Assembly (NCBI GenBank): GCA_023396225.1
Contig: JAEWWT010000015.1
Coordinates: 124,001-188,000, forward strand
Length of the DNA stretch: 64,000 nucleotides
Source of the DNA: Bacillota bacterium
GTDB taxonomy: Bacteria; Bacillota; Clostridia; Oscillospirales; Ruminococcaceae
Direction of reading: 5' to 3'
Shown here: positions 17,302 through 26,992 of the stretch, piece after piece
How the letters are laid out: each line of letters starts with the position of its first letter
Numbering within the stretch: position 1 is the first letter of the stretch
The notes under the pieces: model-generated
Told to the model about the DNA's origin: nothing
The model's input: only the letters and a program-made list of their open reading frames with translations
The model's database searches: none
Program-made: the position numbers and the translations under genes

Positions 17302-18567
17302 TTGTCGTTAAAATACAGTCATGATAAATGTGCTGATGGAATTTACTTTACTTCCATAGTTGATAAAAGGCTGAAAACCAATACAGTTGGTATTCATATG
17401 ATTACACAACTTGACAAGGAGAGTGCAGCACTTAATGCAATTATTCCTATTGTAATAAGTGACAGCAATAGAAACTATCCTACTTTTACTGAACTTAATA
17501 AAAAAGTTTCATCATTATATGGATCTGTAATAAAGGGTGCTGTTTCAAAAAAAGGTGATTCACAGATTATTTCACTTGTGGGTTCGTGTATTGCAGATAA
17601 ATATGCACTTGAGAATGAAAAAATAACAGATGAACTTACAGAAATCCTTGTAGATTGTCTTATCAATCCTAATGTTGTAAATGATGAGTTTGACAAAAAG
17701 GATTTTGAAACTAAAAAGCAGGAGCTTCTTGATGATATTTATGCAGAAATAAATGACAAAAGGTCATATTCTTTTAAACGTGCAAGCATAAATATATTTG
17801 AAGGTGAGCCTGCGCAGGTTTCTGCAAAGGGCGAAATTTCCACAGCAGAAGCAATAAATCCAGAAGATGCTTATAAACAGTACCTTAAGATGCTGAGAAT
17901 TTCACAAATAGAAATTGTTTATGTCGGTGAATCTGAACCGGATAACGTTAAGTCAAGGCTTTGCAGTGCGTTAAATCATATACAGCGTGATTTTAAAGGT
18001 GATAATTATTCTGAATTATCAAAGGTAAAGGAAGAAGTTAGAAGAGTAACTGAAAGAGTTGAAGTTATACAGAGCAAGATGGTTATGGCGTTAAAAACAG
18101 ATAATAAAAATAAAACTGCTATTAAGCTTTTTAATGCAATTCTCGGTGGAACTCCTTTCTCAAAACTTTTCCTTAATGTAAGAGAAAAGCTTAGCCTTTG
18201 CTATTATTGTTCGTCAGGATATAATGATACAAAGGGTGTTTTGTATATTGACAGCGGTGTTGAAAAAGAGAATATAGAAAAGGCTCAGGAAGAGATACTA
18301 AATCAGATAAAAGCTGTACAGAATGGCGATTTTACAGATGAGGATATGATTAACAGCAAGCTTGCAATAATTAATTCATGGCGTGGAGTTAATGACAGTC
18401 CACGTTCACTTGCTGACTGGTATTTTAACCAGGCCTATTATAAGACTTCTTTTACGCCTGAAGATCAGATTGAAGAGCTTAAAAAGGTTACAAGGGAAGA
18501 TGTTATTGCTGTTGCAAATACCTTTAAGCTTGATACTGTTTATGTTCTTACCGGGAAGGAAAACTGA
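17302..18567 (+). CDS. M16 family peptidase homologue, inactive type (YfmF-like)
   Basis: Insulinase-like (M16) family protein of about 422 residues, similar to the Bacillus YfmF/AlbF group. It lacks the HxxEH zinc motif near its N-terminus, unlike its neighbour, so it is probably the non-catalytic partner. The C-terminal M16 half is recognisable (VREKLSLCYYCSSGYND, GVLYIDSGVE). A TTG start at 17302 is chosen because GGAG is correctly spaced; an upstream TTG at 17287 is in frame but precedes that ribosome site. It is followed three bases later by the catalytic homologue. Confidence 0.85.
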   Translation: MSLKYSHDKCADGIYFTSIVDKRLKTNTVGIHMITQLDKESAALNAIIPIVISDSNRNYPTFTELNKKVSSLYGSVIKGAVSKKGDSQIISLVGSCIADKYALENEKITDELTEILVDCLINPNVVNDEFDKKDFETKKQELLDDIYAEINDKRSYSFKRASINIFEGEPAQVSAKGEISTAEAINPEDAYKQYLKMLRISQIEIVYVGESEPDNVKSRLCSALNHIQRDFKGDNYSELSKVKEEVRRVTERVEVIQSKMVMALKTDNKNKTAIKLFNAILGGTPFSKLFLNVREKLSLCYYCSSGYNDTKGVLYIDSGVEKENIEKAQEEILNQIKAVQNGDFTDEDMINSKLAIINSWRGVNDSPRSLADWYFNQAYYKTSFTPEDQIEELKKVTREDVIAVANTFKLDTVYVLTGKEN

Positions 18568-18570
18568 TAT

Positions 18571-19845
18571 ATGAATAAAGAAATCATTAAAAATGCTAGA
18601 ATGAATGAGCAATATACTCATATTAAGCATAATACAGGGCTTGATATTTATATTTGGAAGATGGAGAATTACAGTACAACTCATGCTCTTTTCGGAACAA
18701 AATACGGTTCTGTCAATGTTAAGTTCAAGACTAACAAGGATAAGGATTTCATAACAGTTCCGAACGGTATTGCTCATTATCTTGAGCATAAGCTTTTTGA
18801 AAATGAAGATTGTGATGTTTTTAGCCTGTACGCAAAGACAGGTGCATCTGCTAATGCGTATACTTCTTTTGACAAGACATGCTATCTGTTTAGCTGTACA
18901 GATAACTTTGAAGAATCGCTTGAAATTCTTTTGGATTTTGTACAGAATCCTTATTTCACAGATGAAACTGTGCAGAAGGAACAGGGGATTATTGCTCAGG
19001 AAATAAAGATGTATCAGGATAATCCAGGCTGGAGAGTATTTTTCAATATGCTTCAAGGAATGTACCACAATCATCCGGTTAAGATTGATATAGCTGGTAC
19101 AGTTGAAAGTATTGCAAAGATTGACAAGGACTTGCTGTACAGGTGTTATAATACATTCTATAATCTGAATAATATGGTTCTTAGCATCGCAGGAAATGTT
19201 GACGAAGAAGCAGTCATTAAAATATGTGATAAAATGCTTAAACCATGTGAAAATATAGAACTCCAGACAGCATTTGAGGATGAACCATATAATGTAGTTC
19301 AAGATAAAGTAACTCAGAAGCTTGAAGTTTCATTGCCTATTTTTAATATAGGATTCAAGCAGAAGCCTTTTTCAGGTGTTGAAATGGTAAAGGCTGAAGT
19401 TGAAACAAACATAGTTCTTTCATTACTTGCTGATGAAACATCAGACTTTTATAAGAGGCTTTATGACAGTGGTATTATTAATTCGACTTTTTCTACTGAG
19501 GTTTTTGACGGAGATGGGTATTTTTGTCCTATATTCGGCGGAGAATCAAGAAATCCTGATGATGTTCTCAAAAATATAGTTGAAGAAGTTGAGAGATGTA
19601 AGACTATTGGTTTTGATGAGGAGAGATTCAATATTATAAAGAAATCCTATTATGGTTCTTTGGTACGGGATCTTAATGATGTTGATACTATTGCAACAAT
19701 CATGTTAAATTCAGGTATGGATGGACATTCTGCATTTGAACTCATTGAAGTAGTTGCTAATGTAACTTTTGAAGATGTTAAAAAGCGTCTGGAATCTTTT
19801 GATACAAAGAATATTACCATGTCAGTTATAGAGCCAAACGAATAA
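18571..19845 (+). CDS. M16 family zinc peptidase (YfmH-like)
   Basis: M16 peptidase with the inverted zinc motif HYLEH (in AHYLEHKLFE) near residue 67 and a downstream glutamate in QEIKMYQDNP, consistent with an active enzyme. At 424 residues it matches the Bacillus YfmH group. It directly follows the inactive homologue, so the two likely form a heterodimer, as in other M16B pairs. The substrate is not known. A gene for lgt follows after a short gap. Confidence 0.9.
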   Translation: MNKEIIKNARMNEQYTHIKHNTGLDIYIWKMENYSTTHALFGTKYGSVNVKFKTNKDKDFITVPNGIAHYLEHKLFENEDCDVFSLYAKTGASANAYTSFDKTCYLFSCTDNFEESLEILLDFVQNPYFTDETVQKEQGIIAQEIKMYQDNPGWRVFFNMLQGMYHNHPVKIDIAGTVESIAKIDKDLLYRCYNTFYNLNNMVLSIAGNVDEEAVIKICDKMLKPCENIELQTAFEDEPYNVVQDKVTQKLEVSLPIFNIGFKQKPFSGVEMVKAEVETNIVLSLLADETSDFYKRLYDSGIINSTFSTEVFDGDGYFCPIFGGESRNPDDVLKNIVEEVERCKTIGFDEERFNIIKKSYYGSLVRDLNDVDTIATIMLNSGMDGHSAFELIEVVANVTFEDVKKRLESFDTKNITMSVIEPNE

Positions 19846-19878
19846 TTTATTCATAAGAACAGAGAGGAATTTGAATTT

Positions 19879-20907
19879 ATGACACAGATTGCTGATTGGA
19901 ACAAATTAATTTTCCCAGAACTAGGATGGGAATTTACTGTAAACAGTGATGCATTTACAGTATTCGGACTTACAATAAAGTGGTATGGTATAATGATAAC
20001 ATTAGGCTTACTGCTTGCGTTTGTCTATTGTTTCAGAAGAATGAAAAGCTATGGTCTTGATCAGGACAGGGTAGTGGATGCCGTATTCTTCGGGCTTATT
20101 GGTGGAATTGTTGGTGCAAGAGCATATTTTGTCTTAATGCAGTGGGATAACTATAAAGATAATTTGAGCTCAGTTTTTTCAATAAGAGATGGTGGGCTTG
20201 CAATATACGGTGGAATAATTGGATCAGTTATTATTGGTTGTATTGTTGCAAAAATCAGAAAAGTCAGAATAGCTCCGTTGCTTGACCTTGCCGGAATGGG
20301 ATTTCTGATTGGTCAGGGGTTCGGAAGATGGGGAAATTTCTTCAACCATGAAGCTTTTGGAAGTAACACTAATCTTCCATGGGGAATGACAAGCTTAAGA
20401 ATACAAAACTATCTTAGTGAGAATGCTAATATGATTCTTGAAACAACCGGAACTCAGGTTGATCCGCTTATTCCTGTTCATCCATGTTTTTTATATGAGT
20501 CATTATGGTGCTTTATTGGTTTTCTTCTCATTCACCTGTATAGCAAGAAAAGAAAGTTTGATGGTGAAATGTTCTTACTCTATGTTGGTTGGTATGGTAT
20601 TGGAAGATTCTTTATCGAGGGACTCAGAACAGACAGCTTAATGATTGGTCATATCAGAGTTTCACAGCTTGTAGCAGGTATTTGTGTTTTAGTAGCAATA
20701 ATTATAATACTAGCAAAAAGAAGAAAGATTGCACTCGATGGTGAGTATACGTTTTATAAGGATACTGAAGAATCCAAAATGCTGTTAAAGCAAGCTGAAG
20801 AAAAAGCTAATAGAAAAGTTAGTAAAAAGGCAGAGACCAAAATAACTTCTGATGAAAATAAAAAAGAAGATATCAAGGAGGAAAATAAAGATGGCGAAGA
20901 TAATTGA
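19879..20907 (+). CDS. lgt: Prolipoprotein diacylglyceryl transferase
   Basis: Membrane enzyme that attaches diacylglycerol to the lipobox cysteine of prolipoproteins. The signature GRWGNFFNHEAFG, the HPCFLYES segment, and DGGLAIYGG are present among several membrane spans. A charged Lys/Glu-rich tail of about 45 residues follows the last span and is longer than usual. The end overlaps folD by 17 bases. Lipoproteins in this window (33055, 59199) are likely substrates. Confidence 0.95.
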   Translation: MTQIADWNKLIFPELGWEFTVNSDAFTVFGLTIKWYGIMITLGLLLAFVYCFRRMKSYGLDQDRVVDAVFFGLIGGIVGARAYFVLMQWDNYKDNLSSVFSIRDGGLAIYGGIIGSVIIGCIVAKIRKVRIAPLLDLAGMGFLIGQGFGRWGNFFNHEAFGSNTNLPWGMTSLRIQNYLSENANMILETTGTQVDPLIPVHPCFLYESLWCFIGFLLIHLYSKKRKFDGEMFLLYVGWYGIGRFFIEGLRTDSLMIGHIRVSQLVAGICVLVAIIIILAKRRKIALDGEYTFYKDTEESKMLLKQAEEKANRKVSKKAETKITSDENKKEDIKEENKDGEDN

Positions 20908-21745
20908 CGGAAAGGCAGTTTCTGCAAAAGTAAAGGCAGAAGTTAAAGCTGAAACAGAGATTCTTGCTCAGAAAGGTATAAAAATAGGACTTGCTGTTGT
21001 TATTGTAGGTGATAATCCAGCGTCAAGAGTATATGTAAACAACAAAAAGAAGGCTTGCGCAGAAGTTGGATTTGAATCTTTTGAATATGCTCTACCTGAA
21101 ACAACAACACAGGAAGAACTACTCAATTTGGTTGATAAGCTTAATAAAGATGACAATGTAAACGGAATACTTGTCCAGCTTCCTCTTCCGAAGCATATCG
21201 ATGAGACTGCCGTTATTAATACAATTGTTCCAGAAAAGGATGTAGATGCGTTCCATCCTGAAAATGTAGGACATATTATGATTGGAGACTTCAAATTTCT
21301 TCCTTGTACACCTGCTGGAGTAATGGAATTGATTGCTGATACAGGAATAGATGTGTGCGGTAAAAACTGTGTAGTAATTGGAAGAAGCAATATTGTCGGC
21401 AAGCCTATGTCAATGCTATTGTTACATAAGAACGGAACTGTAACCGTATGTCATTCAAAAACCAAGAATCTTAAAGAGATTTGTTCAAATGCTGATATAC
21501 TTGTTGCAGCTGTCGGAAAAGCTAATTTTGTAACAGCAGATATGGTTAAGGAAGGCGCAGTTGTAATAGATGTCGGAATGAACAGACTTGAAAATGGAAA
21601 GCTTTGCGGAGATGTTGATTTTGCAGCCTGCTCTGAAAAGGCAGGATACATTACCCCTGTTCCTGGTGGAGTTGGTCCAATGACAATTGCAATGCTTATG
21701 AAAAATACCCTTACAGCTGCAAAAATAAAACATTCTGTTATTTAG
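20891..21745 (+). CDS. folD: Methylenetetrahydrofolate dehydrogenase/cyclohydrolase
   Basis: Bifunctional one-carbon enzyme converting 5,10-methylene-THF to 10-formyl-THF, which supplies fmt, purN and the AICAR transformylase in this window. Motifs seen: YVNNKKKAC with the catalytic Lys, VQLPLPKHIDE, the GRSNIVGKPM nucleotide site and the C-terminal PVPGGVGPMTIAML. The start at 20891 is chosen by AAGGAGG upstream and the family start MAKIIDGK; an upstream ATG at 20852 would add 13 residues within lgt. Confidence 0.96.
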   Translation: MAKIIDGKAVSAKVKAEVKAETEILAQKGIKIGLAVVIVGDNPASRVYVNNKKKACAEVGFESFEYALPETTTQEELLNLVDKLNKDDNVNGILVQLPLPKHIDETAVINTIVPEKDVDAFHPENVGHIMIGDFKFLPCTPAGVMELIADTGIDVCGKNCVVIGRSNIVGKPMSMLLLHKNGTVTVCHSKTKNLKEICSNADILVAAVGKANFVTADMVKEGAVVIDVGMNRLENGKLCGDVDFAACSEKAGYITPVPGGVGPMTIAMLMKNTLTAAKIKHSVI

Positions 21746-21753
21746 TTTATTTT

Positions 21754-21804
21754 ATCCCTTTTTGTGGAATACTTAATGTAAATTAAGTATTTACAAAGAG
21801 GGAT
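21754..21804 (+). promoter_or_regulatory. Long hairpin that buries the ribosome site of the PBP gene
   Basis: Inner arms 768-776 and 783-791 (perfect 9 bp) extend to outer arms 21754-21765 and 21793-21804 (12 bp with one G-T). The outer right arm contains AGAGGG, the ribosome site of the gene starting at 21808. It may also act as a weak folD terminator, with TTTT following. Confidence 0.6.
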
Positions 21805-21807
21805 TTT

Positions 21808-23391
21808 ATGTTAAAGAAGCTTTCAGGAATAATTATTTTTATTTCATGTTGTTTTGCAGTTATTTGCTTTAAAATGAGCGGAATAATGGCTGATAATAAT
21901 ATTACTCAGGCTGTTGCCAATGCAGGAAAATATACGCTTTATACTGATTATGAGTATCCTGCAATTTATGACTGCAATTTCAAAAAGCTAAACAATACTC
22001 AAAAAAGGTATTATGCTGTAGTTATGCCAGAAGCAAATTCTGTTGTGTCTGTACTTCCATATGCTGTTGATAAAAAATCATTGTTGAACAGACTTGAAAA
22101 CAAAATGCCCTTTCTTTGTGAAGTAAACAATGAAAGTGTGAATAATCCTGATTTAATAGTCTTTTCATCTACAGTAAGAACTACTAATTCAATGCTTGCT
22201 CCGCATATTGTTGGATATTGTTCTGATGGAAACGGCATATGTGGCGTGGAAAAAGCATTTGGCGAATACATTTCTGGTATAAAAACAAGAAACAAAATAA
22301 CATATAATGTTGATGCTGTAGGAGGAATACTTAATGGCACAACTTATAAGCTTGAAAAAAGTTCAGAGATAAAAGCAGGGGTTGTTACTACTATAGACAG
22401 TGATATTCAGCAAATATGCGAAACTGCCGCAAAGGGTATTAAAAGAGGTGCTGTTCTGGTTATGGATGTAAACACAGGAGATATAAAAGCATGTGTCAGC
22501 AAACCTGATTTTAATCCATCAAATGTAAGCATATATCTGGATGATGTTGATAGTCCAATGATTAACAGAGCTTTTTCTGCTTATAATGTAGGCTCCATTT
22601 TCAAGCTTGTTATTGCAGCAAGTGCATTGGAATCAGGTATAAGTCCGGAGTACACCTACACATGTACAGGAAAGATATTGGTAAAAGATGTTGAGTTCAG
22701 CTGTCATAAGTGGGAGGGACACCAAGAAATAGATATGTGTACAGCTATGGCAGAATCATGCAACACATATTTCATAAATCTGTCCACATTTATTAGCAAT
22801 GATAAAATACTTGAAATTACTAAGAACATTGGATTTGGAAAGAAAAGTTTGCTATGCAGTGGAATGGTTTCACAGGCAGGTAATGTTCAGAGCAAATCAG
22901 AATTGCAAATTCCTGCTGAGAAAGCCAATATGTCATTCGGACAAGGCAAGCTGACAGCAACACCTTTGCAGATTACGTTACTGACTTCAACTATTGCAAA
23001 CGGGGGAATGACACCTGATCCAGTTCTTATTTCCGGAATTTTTGATAAACAAGGTGAGTTTGTACCATACAGCAACTATAAATTTCACAGATCAATTTCA
23101 GAGCAGACAGCAGAACAATTACAAGAATTTATGGTTAAGACTGTCCAGATTGATAATTCAATGGCAAAGCCGTTGATGACTTCAGCAGGAGGAAAAACAT
23201 CCACAGCTCAGACAGGAAAATTCAATGGTAATAACATTGAACAATCTACATGTTGGTTTACTGGCTTTTTCCCAGTTGATAATCCTAAATATGCTGTAAC
23301 TGTAGTTGTTGAAGACGGTGTAACAGGTAATATAAGTTGTGGTCCAGTTTTTCGGGAAATAGCAGATGAAATTACAAAAGATAAAAAATAA
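21808..23391 (+). CDS. Penicillin-binding transpeptidase
   Basis: Class B-like penicillin-binding protein that cross-links peptidoglycan outside the membrane. A single N-terminal membrane segment (residues 5-25) is followed by a short N-terminal domain. The transpeptidase domain has the active-site SIFK, SCN (in AESCNTYF) and KTST (in GGKTSTAQTG) motifs. At 527 residues it is shorter than PBP2/SpoVD types and lacks PASTA repeats. Its start is buried in a hairpin (see 21754). The precise role (vegetative or spore) cannot be told. Confidence 0.85.
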   Translation: MLKKLSGIIIFISCCFAVICFKMSGIMADNNITQAVANAGKYTLYTDYEYPAIYDCNFKKLNNTQKRYYAVVMPEANSVVSVLPYAVDKKSLLNRLENKMPFLCEVNNESVNNPDLIVFSSTVRTTNSMLAPHIVGYCSDGNGICGVEKAFGEYISGIKTRNKITYNVDAVGGILNGTTYKLEKSSEIKAGVVTTIDSDIQQICETAAKGIKRGAVLVMDVNTGDIKACVSKPDFNPSNVSIYLDDVDSPMINRAFSAYNVGSIFKLVIAASALESGISPEYTYTCTGKILVKDVEFSCHKWEGHQEIDMCTAMAESCNTYFINLSTFISNDKILEITKNIGFGKKSLLCSGMVSQAGNVQSKSELQIPAEKANMSFGQGKLTATPLQITLLTSTIANGGMTPDPVLISGIFDKQGEFVPYSNYKFHRSISEQTAEQLQEFMVKTVQIDNSMAKPLMTSAGGKTSTAQTGKFNGNNIEQSTCWFTGFFPVDNPKYAVTVVVEDGVTGNISCGPVFREIADEITKDKK

Positions 23392-23426
23392 CATGCAAAT
23401 TTTACTAACTAATTTCTTATTATGTA

Positions 23427-23455
23427 TTGACGATTCAAAGCAGATATAATATAAT
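23427..23455 (+). promoter_or_regulatory. Promoter of rpe
   Basis: TTGACG (23427-23432), 17-base spacer, TATAAT (23450-23455), about 32 bases before the TTG start of rpe. Confidence 0.7.
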
Positions 23456-23487
23456 TATAAAGTATAAATGTGCTTAGGGGGATATTA

Positions 23488-24132
23488 TTGAATACTATAG
23501 TTTCTGCATCTATTCTCAGCGCTGATCTTGCTAATCTGCAAAGAGACATTGATAAATCGAAAAATGCAGGTTGTGAATATATTCATTTTGATGTAATGGA
23601 CGGAGTTTTTGTCAATAACATTTCATATGGCATTCCTGTATTGAAATCAGTCAGAAAATGTACAGATCTGGTTCTTGATGTTCATCTTATGATAATTGAT
23701 CCTTTGAAATATGTAAAGGATTTCTCTGATAACGGAGCAGATATTATTACATTTCATTATGAAAGCAAATCTGATGTTGCAGCAACAATCAAAGCTATCA
23801 GAAAATGCGGAGTAAAGGTTGGTATGTCAATTAAACCCGATACTTCTGCAGAAGAAATCATTCCATATATAAAGGATTTGAATATGGTTCTTGTAATGAC
23901 TGTTGAGCCTGGATTCGGGGGACAGGGTTTCATAGAATCAACCCTTGATAAAATTAAAACAATAAGAAAATATATTGACGATAATAACCTTGATACAGAT
24001 ATTGAGGTAGATGGCGGAATAAATTCTGAAACTGCTGTAAAGGTTAAGCAGGCGGGAGCAAATATTCTTGTTGCAGGTTCTTATTTGTTTAATGCTGAAA
24101 ATATGAGCACTGCTGTAAAATCTTTACTTTAA
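23488..24132 (+). CDS. rpe: Ribulose-phosphate 3-epimerase
   Basis: Interconverts ribulose 5-phosphate and xylulose 5-phosphate in the pentose phosphate pathway. Barrel motifs: SASILSADLANL, HFDVMDGVFV, DVHLMI, VEPGFGGQGF and the phosphate-binding DGGI and AGSYLF. A TTG start at 23488 is chosen because AGGGGG lies six bases upstream; a GTG at 23470 precedes this site. In Bacillus rpe lies in the prkC-rsgA cluster; here it has its own promoter. It overlaps the convergent MecA-like gene by 9 bases. Confidence 0.96.
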   Translation: MNTIVSASILSADLANLQRDIDKSKNAGCEYIHFDVMDGVFVNNISYGIPVLKSVRKCTDLVLDVHLMIIDPLKYVKDFSDNGADIITFHYESKSDVAATIKAIRKCGVKVGMSIKPDTSAEEIIPYIKDLNMVLVMTVEPGFGGQGFIESTLDKIKTIRKYIDDNNLDTDIEVDGGINSETAVKVKQAGANILVAGSYLFNAENMSTAVKSLL

Positions 24133-24675
24133 TTCAGCAATAAGCTTCATTGCATCAGTATCACATATGCAGTCATAATGTTCCCTGACCATACAAGCAT
24201 AGGCTTCTCCGGGAATAAATGAATTATGTATTCTTTTATTTTTAAATACTTTGTCATTAGAATCAGAAAATGTATTCAAAATAATATAAAATGAATTTAT
24301 TCCATAATAGAGCTGACTATCAAGAATGTTCTTTTTTTCGCTTAGTTCCATACAAATGCTGAAAATATCATTGATATCTTCAGTTTTGTATGTAATTGTT
24401 TCGCAAACAGCTTTAGTTGAAGTGATTGTATTATCAATATATGAAATATAGAAAAGACATCCTGAACTTTTGATAGGGAATATTTCTATATAAATTTTTT
24501 CTGATGAAAGATCAATACTTTTCTGTGTTTTAATTTCATCAATAATATGTAAAATCATCATTTGTGTGTTTAGGTCATTTTCATCTATTTTTTTATAATT
24601 AAGGTCAAATTCAGACAATTCGTCGTCTGACATAACCACTTTAATTGTATTATAGCTTATAATATCAATTACCAT
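24124..24675 (-). CDS. MecA-like adaptor protein
   Basis: A 183-residue acidic protein. The N-terminal pattern (MVIDIISYNTIKVVMSDDEL) and the following LSEFDLNYKKI resemble the substrate-binding domain of MecA adaptors, which deliver proteins to ClpC-ClpP. The middle is low in complexity and the C-terminus is more divergent. A family assignment rests on the N-terminus and overall size; no ClpC gene is nearby. It diverges from the Rnf-like operon across 50 bases and shares that short region for its promoter. Confidence 0.6.
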   Translation of the reverse strand: MVIDIISYNTIKVVMSDDELSEFDLNYKKIDENDLNTQMMILHIIDEIKTQKSIDLSSEKIYIEIFPIKSSGCLFYISYIDNTITSTKAVCETITYKTEDINDIFSICMELSEKKNILDSQLYYGINSFYIILNTFSDSNDKVFKNKRIHNSFIPGEAYACMVREHYDCICDTDAMKLIAELK

Positions 24676-24727
24676 TGTTAACTCCTGTTCCTGTGTAAAG
24701 TTATTATATATGAAGAAAGGTTTATAA

Positions 24728-25780
24728 ATGAAGTCAAGGATACATAATAAAACCGAATTTTCAATTTCATTGGATATGCTTTTAGTTTTGGTAATTCTGT
24801 CTGGATTGTCATTTTATTACTATGGAATACGGGCTTTAATTACAATACTGATAAGCGTTATCTTTTGTGTATTTACCGATATTGCCTGTATTAAGGCAAG
24901 AAAAGGCCATTTACACGGTCATGACTTATCTTCGGTATTAACAGGCATTATTCTTGCATTGATGATGCCAGCATCAGTGCCATATTACATTGTAATTATT
25001 GCGGCAGTTTTTTCAATTATTATATCAAAACAAATTTTTGGCGGACATGGATATGAGCTTTTTAATTGTGCAGCAGTAGGTTTTATTTTTGTATCCTTAT
25101 GTTTTCCAGCATATGTTCTTCAGTATCCGAAGCCTTTTGATATTCTGGACTTGAATTATATATGTAATAATGCAGTGTTTGAGTCAGATTTGAGTATAAA
25201 AGTAATTACAGCTGCAAAAATTTCTCCGATAAATATAATTTCAGGAAATTATATTGGAGCAATGGGCAGTACCCATATTTTAGTCCTTCTTGTGGGAGCA
25301 TTATTTCTTATGATGAGAAGATCAGTTTCAGCTATCGTCTTTTTTACTGAAATGATATTAATTACACTGTTTTCCCTTTGTTTTAATGGATTCAGCTTAT
25401 CTGTACTTATTAATACGTTTGGTTCTGATATTTTACTTTTTGGTGTGATATTTTTATCATGTGATTATAGTACCGTTCCGAAAACTAAGTCATCAAGATT
25501 TTTATTTGGGCTTATAGTTTCAATACTTACTATTGTTATACAGTATGCAGGAGAATGTGAAAATGCAATTATTTATGCTGTAATAATTGCAGCACCAATT
25601 GGAATTGAACTTGATAAAAAGGCGCTGTCATTTGCAGGAATGCTTAACAACAGCAATTCAGATTTTATTGTTTCAATGAGGCGACATTTTAATAAGCACT
25701 TGCAAAATGTAAACGAAACGATTACTTTAATTGATGGGGATAATAAAGATAATGGATCAGGAAAGAGAAAAAAATCTTAA
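24728..25780 (+). CDS. RnfD/NqrB-like membrane protein, divergent
   Basis: A 350-residue polytopic membrane protein of the RnfD/NqrB family, which in Rnf carries covalent FMN and moves electrons. Family blocks are clear: HDLSSVLTGIILALMMP, IISKQIFGGHGYELFNCAAVGF and the late DYSTVPKTKSSR. Where Rnf proteins carry the flavin-binding Thr in an SxATP or SGAT motif, this one reads TAAKISPINI, so covalent flavin attachment is doubtful. It is first of a three-gene set with RnfE- and RnfA-like proteins; RnfB, RnfC and RnfG are absent. The last 29 bases overlap the next gene. Confidence 0.75.
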   Translation: MKSRIHNKTEFSISLDMLLVLVILSGLSFYYYGIRALITILISVIFCVFTDIACIKARKGHLHGHDLSSVLTGIILALMMPASVPYYIVIIAAVFSIIISKQIFGGHGYELFNCAAVGFIFVSLCFPAYVLQYPKPFDILDLNYICNNAVFESDLSIKVITAAKISPINIISGNYIGAMGSTHILVLLVGALFLMMRRSVSAIVFFTEMILITLFSLCFNGFSLSVLINTFGSDILLFGVIFLSCDYSTVPKTKSSRFLFGLIVSILTIVIQYAGECENAIIYAVIIAAPIGIELDKKALSFAGMLNNSNSDFIVSMRRHFNKHLQNVNETITLIDGDNKDNGSGKRKKS

Positions 25781-26384
25781 TAGACCAAAAAGAAATAATG
25801 CAGTAGTAAATGGATTATTTAAAAAGAATGCAATATTGGTAAGCGGAATGGTAATAGCTCCTGTGGTCTTTTTTGATAATACTTTTTATAATGGTCTGAC
25901 ATTAGCACTGATATTTTCTTTAATAACATTTTTCACGTTGATAATATCTTCATTTATTCCACAGAAAATCGTGTATACAATACGCATTATATTATATACG
26001 TTGATTGCATCTGTTGTGTATATTCCAATTATAAAGTTTTTAAATGAGGTTATTCCACAGCAAATTACTGAAATGGGAATCTTTGTTCCGCTTTTGATAA
26101 CAAATTCATTTATTATATCAAAATCTGAAATAATACTCTTTAAAGAAAAAAGAACAAAAATGTTTGCAGATTTATTTTTCGGTATAATAGGCTATGATCT
26201 CATAGTAATATTATATGGTGCTGTAAGAGAACTTATTTCAACAGGACAGATTGCAGGACAAACACTTGGAATGCCTGTATTATTCGAGCCGATGTCAGCT
26301 TCTTTCGGTGGATTTATACTTCTTGGACTTAGCGCGGCATTATTCAGATTTATTTTATTAATTGTAAGGAGTGTTGAGAATTGA
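25752..26384 (+). CDS. RnfE/NqrD-like membrane protein lacking cluster cysteines
   Basis: A membrane protein of the RnfE family (about 210 residues). The conserved framework is visible: NGLFKKNAILVSGMVIAP aligns with the family GLWKNN...LGLCP, and GIFVPLLITNSF aligns with GIFIPLIVTNC. Both cysteines that in Rnf and Na-NQR hold the intramembrane 2Fe-2S cluster are replaced (Ala and Ser). Starts at 25752 or 25734 are possible; 25752 has GGGGA upstream. It overlaps the RnfD-like gene and the next gene, indicating one operon. The function is therefore probably not standard Rnf electron transfer. Confidence 0.72.
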   Translation: MDQEREKNLNRPKRNNAVVNGLFKKNAILVSGMVIAPVVFFDNTFYNGLTLALIFSLITFFTLIISSFIPQKIVYTIRIILYTLIASVVYIPIIKFLNEVIPQQITEMGIFVPLLITNSFIISKSEIILFKEKRTKMFADLFFGIIGYDLIVILYGAVRELISTGQIAGQTLGMPVLFEPMSASFGGFILLGLSAALFRFILLIVRSVEN

Positions 26385-26974
26385 ATATAATAATGGACTA
26401 TATTCTATTTTCTCTAGCTGCTGTATTTTTTGAGAATATTATTTTCTCGAATGCTCTTGGAACAAGCACACTACTTGCAATATCAAAGATAAAAAAAGAT
26501 ATTCTGAGTTTTGGAATATGTTTAACTTATTTTACAACAATAACAAGTGTACTTTCTTTTTTTGTAAACAGGTTAATTGTAAATATTAAGGATATTGAAC
26601 TGTTAAGGCCGTTAATATATGTTGTTTTAGTGGGCTTAGTATATATTATTACTTTAATTGTAATCTGGGAATGTTTTAATAATACATTTGATAAATTAAG
26701 AAAGTTTGTTCACATTTCTGCATTTAATTGTGCAGTTTTCGGAACAATATTCTTATGCGAAAGTAAATATGATAACTTTATTGACTATTTACTATTCGGA
26801 TTTATGAGCGGTATAGGATTTTTATTTGCATTGTATATTATATCCATTGTTTATGAACGGTTATCTTCAGAAAAAGTACCTATCTCGTTCAGAGGCTATC
26901 CGTTAATACTTATTTATATTGGAATACTCAGCATGGCTTTTTATGGAATTTCTCATCAACAGGTTTCATTCTGA
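26381..26974 (+). CDS. RnfA/NqrE-like membrane protein with one cluster cysteine lost
   Basis: About 197 residues with six predicted spans, similar to RnfA along its length (for example YERLSSEKVPISFRG aligns with the family RERL..VP..FRG). The first cluster cysteine position (LGLCPF in Rnf) reads LGTSTL, so that Cys is lost, while the second (NCAVFG) is kept. A TTG start at 26381 overlaps the previous stop, with AAGGAG upstream. A glycoside-hydrolase-like gene follows after 18 bases. The trio is treated as a divergent Rnf-like module of unknown role. Confidence 0.75.
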   Translation: MNIIMDYILFSLAAVFFENIIFSNALGTSTLLAISKIKKDILSFGICLTYFTTITSVLSFFVNRLIVNIKDIELLRPLIYVVLVGLVYIITLIVIWECFNNTFDKLRKFVHISAFNCAVFGTIFLCESKYDNFIDYLLFGFMSGIGFLFALYIISIVYERLSSEKVPISFRGYPLILIYIGILSMAFYGISHQQVSF

Positions 26975-26992
26975 GTGAAGGGAGCATAGAAA

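Noticed and set aside
18406..19302. 298-codon ORF antisense to the M16 peptidase genes
   Set aside because: It is the complement of two well-identified genes; the sequence has no recognisable domain and is rich in Ile, Asn, Phe and Cys as expected for antisense.
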